Below are positions 1 through 5,869 of a DNA stretch of 10,054 nucleotides, piece after piece. The stretch comes from G039029935 sp039029935 (GTDB lineage Bacteria > Chloroflexota > Anaerolineae > Caldilineales > Caldilineaceae). The position numbers and the translations under genes are program-made. The stretch lies in the NCBI GenBank assembly GCA_039029935.1, contig JBCCFC010000412.1, positions 1 through 10,054 on the forward strand, written 5' to 3'. Below the pieces are notes generated by a model. It worked only from the letters and a program-made list of their open reading frames with translations. It was not told where the DNA came from and ran no database searches. Numbering within the stretch: position 1 is the stretch's first letter; every line of letters begins with the position of its first letter.

Positions 1-29
1 ACTCTGCTGAAAAAAGGGTCAAATACCCC

Positions 30-90
30 AAAAGTCCGACTTCTTACCAGTGGTAGGCATCAGCAAATTTTACAGAAGTCGGACTTTTTT
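30..90 (+). terminator. Perfect 15-bp hairpin with T-run: terminator or leader attenuator
   Basis: Positions 30-44 are the exact reverse complement of 74-88, giving a 15-bp stem, and six T residues follow the last C (85-90). The 29-nt loop holds a small 4-bp hairpin (45-48 with 52-55). On the + strand this has the layout of a Rho-independent terminator. It ends 22 nt before the aminotransferase start codon, leaving no room for a separate promoter after it, so it either attenuates transcription of that operon or the promoter overlaps it. Each arm also contains an 11-bp near-palindrome of form AAGTCNGACTT (32-42 and 76-86, centres 44 bp apart), so a pair of protein-binding sites is an alternative reading. 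Confidence 0.7.
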
Positions 91-112
91 CAGGGGACTC
101 AGGAAACACACG

Positions 113-1447
113 ATGAACAAACCAACAAATGTATTGCCCAAAGTGGCCTATGGCAAAGGCTCTTGGGTCTATGATCAAGATGGCAAGGAATATTTTGATG
201 GCTCTGGCGGTCCTGCCGTCTTTTGCTTGGGGCATGGCGACGAGCGTGTCAATACCGCCATCCAGACCCAATTGGGCAAAATCGCGCAGGGTTATCGCGG
301 CCAATTTACCAGCGACCCGCTTGATGAGTTGACAGCGTTGGTAAGCCGTCGTCTACATGAGGATGATCCACCAGATAGCCATCAGAACAGCAGCAGCCTA
401 TCCAACATGTTCTTTCTTTCCAGCGGCTCCGAGGCAGTGGAAACGTGTCTGAAAATTGCGCTACAATATCAGCAGGCCATCGGTGAAACCAGCCGCACCC
501 GCTTTATTGCCAGAGAACGCTCCTATCACGGCAATACCCTGGGCGCACTATCCGTGTCCGGCCACCCCAAACGACGCTCATTTTTTGAGAACAGCCTTCT
601 ACCTGTCTCGTTTGTCTCCGCCGCCAATGCCTACCGACCACCCGAAGACATCACGCCCGAAGAGATGCCAGCCTTTGCCGCTGCCGAGCTAGAGGCTGAG
701 ATTCTGCGACTTGGTCCCGAAAATGTCTGCGCCTTTATTTTTGAACCAGTGGTCGGGGCGGCCGGATGTGTTGTCCCTGCACCCGATGGCTATGCACAGG
801 CAATGCAAGCGGTGTGTCAAAAATATGGTGTGCTGGTGATTGCTGATGAGGTGATGTGTGGCAGCGGGCGCATCGGTCCTTGGCGAGCCTCAGCCCATGA
901 TGGTATTGTGCCTGATCTCATGACCGTTGCCAAAGGGCTGGGTGGCGGCTATATTCCACTGGCCGCAAGCGTCTATCAAGACTATATATCCGATGCCATT
1001 GTAGACGCACACGATATGCCAATGACGGGTCACACCTTTATGGGACATACGCTGGCCTGTGCGTCGGCTCTGGCTGTGCAACAGATTATTGAAACTGAGA
1101 ACCTGACCGACCGCGTGACAGAACTTGGCCCTTGGTTGGGACAGTCGCTCCAAAATGCACTGGGCGATCATCCACATGTCGGCAACATTCGTGGACGTGG
1201 CTTCTTCTGGGGCATTGAGTTGGTGGCGGACAGAGAAACGAAACAGCCCTTTGCGCCAGAGAAACAAGTGGTTGTCCAGGCAGAGCAGGCATTGCGGGAG
1301 GCGGGTGTGCTGCTCTATCCTGTCAGCGCGTTTGTTGATGCCATACATGGTGATGGGTTGGTGGTTGCTCCCGCCTACAATGCCAGCCATGAAGAGTTAA
1401 CCGAAATGGTTGAGCGCATTTCGAGTGCGCTTTATCGTTGTTTTTAA
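113..1447 (+). CDS. Class III PLP-dependent aminotransferase
   Basis: The 444-aa product has the layout of fold-type I class III aminotransferases, which move an amino group between an amine or amino acid and a keto acid using pyridoxal phosphate in the cytoplasm. Visible motifs are the phosphate-binding S104-G105-S106, S137-Y138-H139-G140, E211-P212, D245 in IADEV (pairs with the pyridine nitrogen), the Schiff-base lysine K274 in AKGLGGG, T308 in the HTF segment, and G361-R362-G363 near the C-terminus. Length is normal for the family. The ATG at 113 is preferred over an upstream in-frame ATG at 50 because AGGAA lies a suitable distance before it and the extension would run through the hairpin at 30-90. 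The sugar isomerase gene follows after 25 nt, suggesting one transcript. The substrate cannot be deduced; an omega-amino acid, diamine or amino-sugar derivative are all possible. Confidence 0.93.
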   Translation: MNKPTNVLPKVAYGKGSWVYDQDGKEYFDGSGGPAVFCLGHGDERVNTAIQTQLGKIAQGYRGQFTSDPLDELTALVSRRLHEDDPPDSHQNSSSLSNMFFLSSGSEAVETCLKIALQYQQAIGETSRTRFIARERSYHGNTLGALSVSGHPKRRSFFENSLLPVSFVSAANAYRPPEDITPEEMPAFAAAELEAEILRLGPENVCAFIFEPVVGAAGCVVPAPDGYAQAMQAVCQKYGVLVIADEVMCGSGRIGPWRASAHDGIVPDLMTVAKGLGGGYIPLAASVYQDYISDAIVDAHDMPMTGHTFMGHTLACASALAVQQIIETENLTDRVTELGPWLGQSLQNALGDHPHVGNIRGRGFFWGIELVADRETKQPFAPEKQVVVQAEQALREAGVLLYPVSAFVDAIHGDGLVVAPAYNASHEELTEMVERISSALYRCF

Positions 1448-1472
1448 AAGAATCATTCAGGAGAAAACCAAT

Positions 1473-2303
1473 ATGTCAAAAAAAAACTATCCATTGGCCT
1501 TTAGCACCTTGGGTTGCCCAGATTGGACCTTTGAGCAATGCGCAGAAGAGGCCGCTAAATATGGCTACGATGCCCTAGAAATTCGCTGGTTTGACAATGG
1601 CATTATCCCATCGGATATGTCGGCGCAACGACGGGCAGAAGTCAAACAGGTGGTCAAAGATACAGGCGTTGGCATCATCGGTCTTGGCGTCTCCACACGC
1701 TTTTCATCACCCGATGCTGACCAACGTGCAGCCATGCTCGACGAACTCAAACGCTATCTGGAGCTTGCCAACGACTTGGAAGCCCCAATGGTGCGCACCT
1801 TTGGCGGTCAGGTGGCAGAAGGGCAGACGGTTGAACAGACCATTGACTGGGTGGCCGAAAGTTTGGCTGCGGCCATGCCTACTGCCGAGGCGCAGGGTGT
1901 GACCGTATTGCTGGAAACACATGATGGCTTTTCACGTGGTCAGGAAGTAGCGGGTGTGATGGCGCAAGTGACCAATTCACGCTTGGCAGCAGTCTGGGAT
2001 GTGCATCATCCCTTCCGTATGAGGGAAGCCATTGAGGACACATGGAATTTCATTGGCGACCGTGTAGCACATATTCACCTCAAGGACGCACGGCTCAAGG
2101 AGGATGGCTCATGGCAGTTGGTGCTGATGGGCGAAGGTGAGGTGCCTTGCCAGGCGATTGTCAACTTGCTCCACCAAAATGGCTACCAAGGCGCAATTAC
2201 AGCCGAGTGGGAACAAAAGTGGCATCCAGAGATTGAGGGACCGGAGGTTGCGATGCCGCAGCATATGCAGGTGATCAGTGAATGGGTTAGCCAGTTGAGC
2301 TAG
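1473..2303 (+). CDS. Sugar phosphate isomerase/epimerase, xylose isomerase-like TIM barrel
   Basis: The 276-aa product matches the xylose-isomerase-like TIM-barrel family (PF01261 type), which includes IolE, hydroxypyruvate isomerase and ketose 3-epimerases. These use a divalent metal held by acidic and histidine residues. Likely ligands are E148 in LLETHDG, D176 in WDVHHP, one of the histidines H200/H202 in the HIHLKD strand, and E245 in TAEWE near the end of the barrel. The N-terminal FSTLGCPDW and ALEIRW strands are also typical. The start at 1473 is chosen because a strong AGGAG (1459-1463) precedes it with good spacing; an in-frame ATG at 1410 would overlap the aminotransferase and lacks this. 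It is probably co-transcribed with the aminotransferase. Its 3' end overlaps the convergent VTT gene by 17 nt. The exact sugar is unknown. Confidence 0.88.
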   Translation: MSKKNYPLAFSTLGCPDWTFEQCAEEAAKYGYDALEIRWFDNGIIPSDMSAQRRAEVKQVVKDTGVGIIGLGVSTRFSSPDADQRAAMLDELKRYLELANDLEAPMVRTFGGQVAEGQTVEQTIDWVAESLAAAMPTAEAQGVTVLLETHDGFSRGQEVAGVMAQVTNSRLAAVWDVHHPFRMREAIEDTWNFIGDRVAHIHLKDARLKEDGSWQLVLMGEGEVPCQAIVNLLHQNGYQGAITAEWEQKWHPEIEGPEVAMPQHMQVISEWVSQLS

Positions 2304-2943
2304 GGGCATGTGTGGCAGTCTGTTTCTTGCCCAACTGTCGCCCCAAGAACCAGACTGCTGCGGCCACCACCAAAGCAAAGATAAAGGCCAGTAACATACT
2401 GTTGAAATTGGCAACTGCCGCCCCCGTCAATGCATAAAGCAGAGACAACGGCAGCACACCTGCTAGTGTCGCCCATAGCATGGTGCGCCATTTCATGGTT
2501 GAACCACCCGCCGCAATCATCATGGTTTCAGCCAACAGCGGGACAGGGCGTGTGGCGATAATGGCAATTGTGCCCCACTCCCGCAAGAGTTCATGCGCGT
2601 GGGTCTTTTCCTCTGGCGAGACAAAGCGCGCAATCAGGGGCTGGCTTTGTCTGCCCAGCCAAAACCCAACCGCGGATGCACCAACACTGCCAATCACGGA
2701 TAGGCACGTACCCACAAAGGTACCAAACAGGCTACCGTTGGCAATCATAACGAGGCTGGAAGGAACAGGCAGAATGATATCCGCGACCAATGTCACCACA
2801 CCAATGAGTGCGACACCAATGCTGGCCGTATTCATGGTTTGAGTAAGTCCTGCAAATAGGTTGAGGTTTGATGCTTCTGCGAGCAGAAATGTGACAAGGA
2901 TAAAGACAAATAGTCCAAATAGTAGAAGAAGATAATTTTTCAT
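2287..2943 (-). CDS. VTT/DedA-type (TVP38/TMEM64-like) integral membrane protein
   Basis: The 218-aa product is strongly hydrophobic: an N-terminal membrane segment (about 4-22), helices around 41-60, 70-96, 125-145 and 152-180, and a last one at about 183-201 followed by a basic, polar tail. The central part has VTT/DedA hallmarks: G70-S-L-F-G74 in a re-entrant-like stretch, a glycine-rich VGFWLGR segment (92-98) and R132-P133-V134-P135 in TRPVPLLAE. Members sit in the cytoplasmic membrane, and homologues are linked to lipid scrambling or proton-dependent membrane homeostasis. I chose the ATG at 2943 because MKNYLLLL begins the first helix cleanly; a GTG at 2982 would extend the gene into the hairpin. 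No good Shine-Dalgarno sequence precedes either. The gene faces the sugar isomerase and overlaps its 3' end, so a functional link with it is not implied. Confidence 0.85.
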   Translation of the reverse strand: MKNYLLLLFGLFVFILVTFLLAEASNLNLFAGLTQTMNTASIGVALIGVVTLVADIILPVPSSLVMIANGSLFGTFVGTCLSVIGSVGASAVGFWLGRQSQPLIARFVSPEEKTHAHELLREWGTIAIIATRPVPLLAETMMIAAGGSTMKWRTMLWATLAGVLPLSLLYALTGAAVANFNSMLLAFIFALVVAAAVWFLGRQLGKKQTATHAPSSTG

Positions 2944-2947
2944 GACT

Positions 2948-2964
2948 TTTAATATTAAATTATA
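2948..2964 (-). promoter_or_regulatory. AT-rich palindrome and exact -10 box before the VTT gene
   Basis: On the minus strand an exact TATAAT occurs at 2964-2959. The 12-bp palindrome TTTAATATTAAA (2948-2959) overlaps it by one base and ends 4 nt before the ATG. No recognisable -35 lies 16-18 nt upstream, where the hairpin occupies the space. A start from this -10 would give a leader of only about 8 nt, fitting the missing ribosome binding site. AT-rich palindromes arise easily by chance, so this is weak. Confidence 0.3.
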
Positions 2965-3017
2965 ATTGAAAAATAGTATCACAGATTGGTTATCTGCGAT
3001 ACTATTTTTTCAATTAT
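2962..3017. terminator. Long AT-rich hairpin between the 88-aa ORF and the VTT gene
   Basis: Positions 2962-2980 pair with 2998-3017, perfectly except for one bulged base in the T-run. An inner 5-bp stem (2982-2986 with 2992-2996) continues it, giving about 24 paired positions broken by a single mismatch. A-runs and T-runs on the two arms make it usable as a terminator in either direction. On the minus strand it would end the 88-aa ORF's transcript, whose TAA stop (3016-3014) is inside the first arm. It leaves only 18 nt before the VTT start codon, so it may also control read-through into that gene. Confidence 0.6.
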
Positions 3018-3280
3018 GGATGATAGAGAAAACTAGGACCCGCCACAACTGCTGGTTCTTTGCTAGCTATTTCCTGTGAAATGGGTAGATGCAAAAGCTG
3101 ATGCGCAAGCGTTGTCAGCCCAAACATCATCCCAATGGCGTCCTTTAACTTGCCACGATGACCGTTGAAGACTTCGTGCAGTTGCTTGAGCAAATTGGTG
3201 TACGATTGGTCAAACTGCGCCGACAACTCGCGGACATAGCTATCCTGGGGCAGATTATTGGTATTGGGGTTGTCTACCAT
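3014..3280 (-). CDS. 88-aa ORF resembling the C-terminus of ferritin-like (VioB-type) proteins; possible remnant
   Basis: The 88-aa product has a helical core (QSYTNLLKQLHEVFNG, then DAIGMMFGLTTLAHQLL) and ends in AGPSFLYHP. From memory of the family this resembles the C-terminal third of ferritin-like proteins of the VioB/iminophenylpyruvate dimer synthase type (PF12902), where an FNG motif, an M-F/Y-L helix and a final AGP-F-Y are common. The iron-binding N-terminal part of such proteins is absent. The five codons upstream of the ATG (S-G-V-Y-N) stay in frame up to a stop at 3298-3296, and could be residual coding sequence. Against simple decay, a good minus-strand promoter (3304-3333) and a terminator-like hairpin bracket it as a transcription unit. 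No strong ribosome binding site is visible. The family match is moderate; it may instead be an independent small helical protein. Confidence 0.5.
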   Translation of the reverse strand: MVDNPNTNNLPQDSYVRELSAQFDQSYTNLLKQLHEVFNGHRGKLKDAIGMMFGLTTLAHQLLHLPISQEIASKEPAVVAGPSFLYHP

Positions 3281-3282
3281 GT

Positions 3283-3300
3283 TATAGACGCCGCTCTATA
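3283..3300. promoter_or_regulatory. Inverted repeat at the transcription start of the 88-aa ORF
   Basis: TATAGA (3283-3288) and TCTATA (3295-3300) are exact inverted repeats separated by a GC-only 6-nt spacer. The site begins about where transcription from the 3304-3333 promoter would start and covers the short leader of the 88-aa ORF. It could be an operator or a 5' RNA hairpin shielding translation initiation. Confidence 0.35.
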
Positions 3301-3303
3301 CAT

Positions 3304-3333
3304 ATTCTAGGTTCACGATGACATTGCTGTCAA
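3304..3333 (-). promoter_or_regulatory. Sigma-70-type promoter TTGACA-18-TAGAAT
   Basis: On the minus strand an exact TTGACA (3333-3328) is followed after 18 nt by TAGAAT (3309-3304), one base from consensus. The predicted start near 3297 gives a leader of about 17 nt to the ATG at 3280. It is the best-looking promoter in the window besides that of the toxin-antitoxin operon. Confidence 0.55.
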
Positions 3334-3346
3334 GCCAAAAAGTGGC

Positions 3347-3358
3347 ACAATATATTGT
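3347..3358. promoter_or_regulatory. 12-bp perfect palindrome ACAATATATTGT in the divergent intergenic region
   Basis: ACAATATATTGT is its own reverse complement. It lies about 14 bp upstream of the -35 box of the minus-strand promoter and 77 bp before the GMC start codon, where an operator serving both directions could sit. It is AT-rich and short, so chance is possible. Confidence 0.25.
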
Positions 3359-3380
3359 TTGCGTGTGGATTGGCAAGCTT

Positions 3381-3434
3381 CTTGGAGGGTTTCGGAGTAA
3401 TTCAAGAGTATTTTCGGAGGTTTTTCGGAGTAAA
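3381..3434 (+). repeat. 11-bp tandem repeat array abutting the GMC start codon, containing its Shine-Dalgarno
   Basis: Four consecutive 11-bp units fill 3391-3434: TTCGGAGTAAT, TCAAGAGTATT, TTCGGAGGTTT and TTCGGAGTAAA. A degenerate 10-bp unit (CTTGGAGGGT) precedes them at 3381. The last unit ends at the base before the ATG at 3435. Its GGAG (3427-3430) is the likely ribosome binding site, with a tight 4-nt spacing, and further GGAG cores recur at about one DNA helical turn. The array could present several binding sites on one face of the helix or several competing ribosome landing sites. Confidence 0.65.
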
Positions 3435-4985
3435 ATGAATCAGAATCAAAAATTTGACACCATTATTATTGGCGCGGGCAGTGCTGGTGCAATCCTTGCT
3501 ACCCGCTTAACTGAAGACCCAGATCATCATGTCCTGCTCATTGAAGCGGGACCAGACTATCCCACCATCGAAGCCATTCCAGCGCAAGCACGGCTTGGTT
3601 ATGGTGTACCCGGCAGCATCGGTCCGCATGAGGGACATAACTGGGGCTACTTGGCGCAGGCGTCCATGCCGGGGGTGCGGATTGCGCTGCCTCGTGGCAA
3701 GATCACAGGCGGCTCCAGCGCGGTCAACGGGCAGATTTTTCTGCGTGGTGAAGCGGATGACTTCAATCGCTGGGCGGCGGCGGGCAACGATTTGTGGTCA
3801 TTTGAGCAGGTGTTGCCCTATTTCCGCAAATCGGAGCGTGATCTTGATTTTGATGATGAATTTCACGGGACAGATGGCCCCACGCCTGTGCAACGCTATC
3901 CACGCGAGGAGTGGCTTCCTGACCAAGCCGCCTACTATGATGCCTGTATCGCGATGGGGTTCCCCGAATGCCCTGACCACAATCGACCCTACACAACGGG
4001 TGTTGGTCCCTTGCCGCTCAACTGCTACAATGGAATGCGTCAAAGTACAGCCATCACCTATTTGCATCATGCCCGTCAACGGCCTAACCTGACCATCCGT
4101 GCCAACACACTGGTGCATCGCATTTGCTTTGCCAACACAACATCAGGCAGTAAGAAGGCAACGGGGATCGTGGTGGGTGATGCCCGTGACCACAGCAACG
4201 CAACGGTTGAGACACTAGAAGCCCCAGACATCATCGTCAGTGCAGGGGCCACCAATTCACCCCAACTGCTCATGCTCTCTGGTATCGGTCCCGCCGACCA
4301 CCTGCGTAGCCTCGACATTCCGGTCATTGCCGACTTGCCCGGTGTGGGGCAGAACCTGCGTGACCACCCAACCGTCAATCTGCGTTGGCGTGTCCATGAG
4401 GATGCCGTACTCACCCATGACAGACCCGTGCATCAAGTGGGTGTGCGCTACACGGCTGAACACTCGGACCTCGTGAACGACATGATTCTGTATGTCGGTG
4501 TTGTGCCGGGCAGTCGCCTACTCTATATGCGCCCCACCATCAACTTGGCCGAAAGTGCGGGTGAAGTGCGGCTACGCAGCACCGACCCGACGCTTGCCCC
4601 TGCACTCAATTACCGCTTCTTCCAGACCCCATTTGACCGCCAACGCCAGCGCGAGGCCATTCGTCTGACAATGGAGGTTGCCCATTATCATGCCTTTGAG
4701 GACCTGATTGCCGAAGAGCTACAGCCCTTCCCACTGGATATATCGTCCGATGCGGCACTGGATGCCTATCTACTGCGAGAAGCGGATACAGGCCATCATT
4801 CATCCGGAACCTGCAAGATGGGGCCATCCAGTGATCCAATGGCCGTGGTTGATCAGCGTGGAGCCGTGCATGGTGTGGAAAATTTACGTGTGGTTGATGC
4901 ATCGATTATGCCTGATTGTGTGCGTGCCAATATTAACGCGGCCGTGTTGATGATGGGGGAACGGATAGCGGATTTGATTCGGTAA
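3435..4985 (+). CDS. GMC-family FAD-dependent oxidoreductase (choline dehydrogenase-like)
   Basis: The 516-aa product is a full-length glucose-methanol-choline (GMC) oxidoreductase, a family of flavoenzymes oxidising alcohols, polyols or sugars. The FAD-binding Rossmann motif G13-A-G-S-A-G18 is followed by an acidic E37-A-G end of beta-2. The first GMC signature region contains G93-S-S-A-V-N-G99, and the second is G271-A-T-N-S-P-Q-L-L in a stretch ending SGIGP. Near the C-terminus HHSSGTCKMG supplies the catalytic histidine (H455), and R497-A-N-I-N-A supplies the second active-site position, here probably N501 as in choline oxidase rather than a second histidine. No signal peptide is seen, so it is probably cytoplasmic. 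I place the start at 3435 because homology begins there; an in-frame ATG at 3318 would add 39 unrelated residues read through the 11-bp repeats. The substrate and electron acceptor cannot be told. Confidence 0.95.
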   Translation: MNQNQKFDTIIIGAGSAGAILATRLTEDPDHHVLLIEAGPDYPTIEAIPAQARLGYGVPGSIGPHEGHNWGYLAQASMPGVRIALPRGKITGGSSAVNGQIFLRGEADDFNRWAAAGNDLWSFEQVLPYFRKSERDLDFDDEFHGTDGPTPVQRYPREEWLPDQAAYYDACIAMGFPECPDHNRPYTTGVGPLPLNCYNGMRQSTAITYLHHARQRPNLTIRANTLVHRICFANTTSGSKKATGIVVGDARDHSNATVETLEAPDIIVSAGATNSPQLLMLSGIGPADHLRSLDIPVIADLPGVGQNLRDHPTVNLRWRVHEDAVLTHDRPVHQVGVRYTAEHSDLVNDMILYVGVVPGSRLLYMRPTINLAESAGEVRLRSTDPTLAPALNYRFFQTPFDRQRQREAIRLTMEVAHYHAFEDLIAEELQPFPLDISSDAALDAYLLREADTGHHSSGTCKMGPSSDPMAVVDQRGAVHGVENLRVVDASIMPDCVRANINAAVLMMGERIADLIR

Positions 4986-5007
4986 ATAACGACTGTTTTT
5001 AATCAAG

Positions 5008-5403
5008 CTACCAGATGGTCGTAATCAATTCTGCATCGCGTAAATTTCGATCTGCTGTAACCAGCGGAACATCATGGGCCAGCGCGGTGGCGACAATGAG
5101 GCGATCCGCAGGATCAGCGTTAATCAGCGATGGTAGCTGTGTTGACCGTGCTGCAATCTCTGTCATAATAGGCTGAACATGAATTTGGTTCGCATTCACA
5201 ATCAACTCTAAGAAGGACTGGCAATCAGTGTCAACTTGTATACGTCCCTTATCAATCAGCATCGCAATTTCCCAAAGGGAGATGTCTGATACGAGCAAAC
5301 CATCTGTTTCGTTGGCGCTTGTGATGGCTTCTTTTGCCGTGGATGATAATCGTGAAGGTTCCAGTGCATCCCAAATCAGGATATGTGTGTCAACAGCCGT
5401 CAT
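5008..5403 (-). CDS. PIN-domain ribonuclease, VapC-type toxin
   Basis: The 131-aa product is a complete PIN domain, the fold of VapC toxins, which cleave RNA (often tRNA or rRNA) with Mg2+ or Mn2+ bound by acidic residues. All expected acids are visible: D5 in the N-terminal AVDTHILIWD strand, E45 in SLWEIAML, D97/D100 in the DPADRLIVATAL motif, and D118 in LVTADRNL. The length is normal. The ATG at 5403 overlaps the antitoxin's TGA (ATGA), a sign of translational coupling; a slightly earlier in-frame start at 5424 would overlap more and precede the domain. The gene converges on the GMC gene with a 22-nt gap in which I see no clear terminator. Confidence 0.88.
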   Translation of the reverse strand: MTAVDTHILIWDALEPSRLSSTAKEAITSANETDGLLVSDISLWEIAMLIDKGRIQVDTDCQSFLELIVNANQIHVQPIMTEIAARSTQLPSLINADPADRLIVATALAHDVPLVTADRNLRDAELITTIW

Positions 5404-5720
5404 AAACCAGATACCGCATTCCACTCTTCATTGACAGGTGATATAACGTCACCGACAACAGCTGTCTGACGCAGACGTTCGAGTTCTTCTCGTGCCGCAA
5501 TCCGCTTATCAGCACTACTCGATTTTTCTGACCAAAGAGCAATTGTATGATTGGTATGGGAATCAGCAATTTGTTTATATGTGCTTTTAATCGAGCCAAT
5601 ATCAACAAGCGTATCAAGCCAATCTAAGAAGAGCTTCCATGAATTAATATCCAAGATTGCAAATTTTTTCTGCTCAACCATCACATATTGTACTGATTGC
5701 AGAGCTTTTAACCCAGTCAT
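5400..5720 (-). CDS. Predicted antitoxin partner of the PIN toxin
   Basis: The 106-aa product lies immediately upstream of the PIN gene, overlapping it by 4 nt, the usual antitoxin position. The first 40 residues, with VMVEQKKFAILDINSWKLFL followed by DWLDTLVDI, recall Phd/YefM- or VapB-like antitoxins. The end (VVGDVISPVNEEW) recalls the toxin-binding tail of antitoxins paired with PIN proteins. Between them is a polar, charged stretch (SEKSSSADKRIAAREELERLRQ) likely to be helical. I do not see a clear AbrB, ribbon-helix-helix or classical Phd DNA-binding motif. The ATG at 5720 has AAGGATAGG at good spacing; a GTG two codons earlier is also possible. It probably neutralises the toxin and may repress its own promoter (5783-5811). 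Confidence 0.72.
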   Translation of the reverse strand: MTGLKALQSVQYVMVEQKKFAILDINSWKLFLDWLDTLVDIGSIKSTYKQIADSHTNHTIALWSEKSSSADKRIAAREELERLRQTAVVGDVISPVNEEWNAVSGL

Positions 5721-5759
5721 CGTCACCCTATCCTTGACTATATCAAACCCATCCCAAAA

Positions 5760-5774
5760 ATCATCGCTGATGAT
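5760..5774. promoter_or_regulatory. Inverted repeat ATCATC-GCT-GATGAT, candidate operator of the toxin-antitoxin operon
   Basis: Six-base arms are perfectly complementary around a 3-nt centre, immediately downstream of the predicted transcription start (about 5776). This is a common location for the operator that a toxin-antitoxin complex binds for autoregulation. A 5' RNA hairpin is the alternative. Confidence 0.4.
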
Positions 5775-5782
5775 GAGTAACT

Positions 5783-5811
5783 ATTGTATATGATTTGAGA
5801 CGAACTATCAA
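5783..5811 (-). promoter_or_regulatory. Sigma-70-type promoter TTGATA-17-TACAAT for the toxin-antitoxin operon
   Basis: On the minus strand TTGATA (5811-5806) and TACAAT (5788-5783) are separated by the optimal 17 nt, and each box is one base from consensus. Transcription would start near 5776, giving a leader of about 55 nt before the antitoxin. This suggests independent transcription of the pair rather than dependence on the STAND gene upstream. Confidence 0.6.
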
Positions 5812-5869
5812 ATCCATTCCATTACCTATCATCGAGTATATCTGGTCACTGTCTCAACCCGAACTATGA

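Noticed and set aside
890..1390. 166-codon open frame on the minus strand opposite the aminotransferase
   Set aside because: It lies entirely antisense to a gene with a full set of family motifs, shows no recognisable domain, and is explained by codon bias of the real gene.
3342..3362. Sigma-54-like TGGCAC ... TTGC string upstream of the GMC gene
   Set aside because: The distance between the GG and GC elements is about five bases too long for a -24/-12 promoter.
3318..3434. 39-residue N-terminal extension of the GMC protein from an earlier ATG
   Set aside because: The extension reads through the divergent promoter's -35 region and the 11-bp repeats, has no similarity to GMC N-termini, and the FAD motif sits at the normal distance from the 3435 start.
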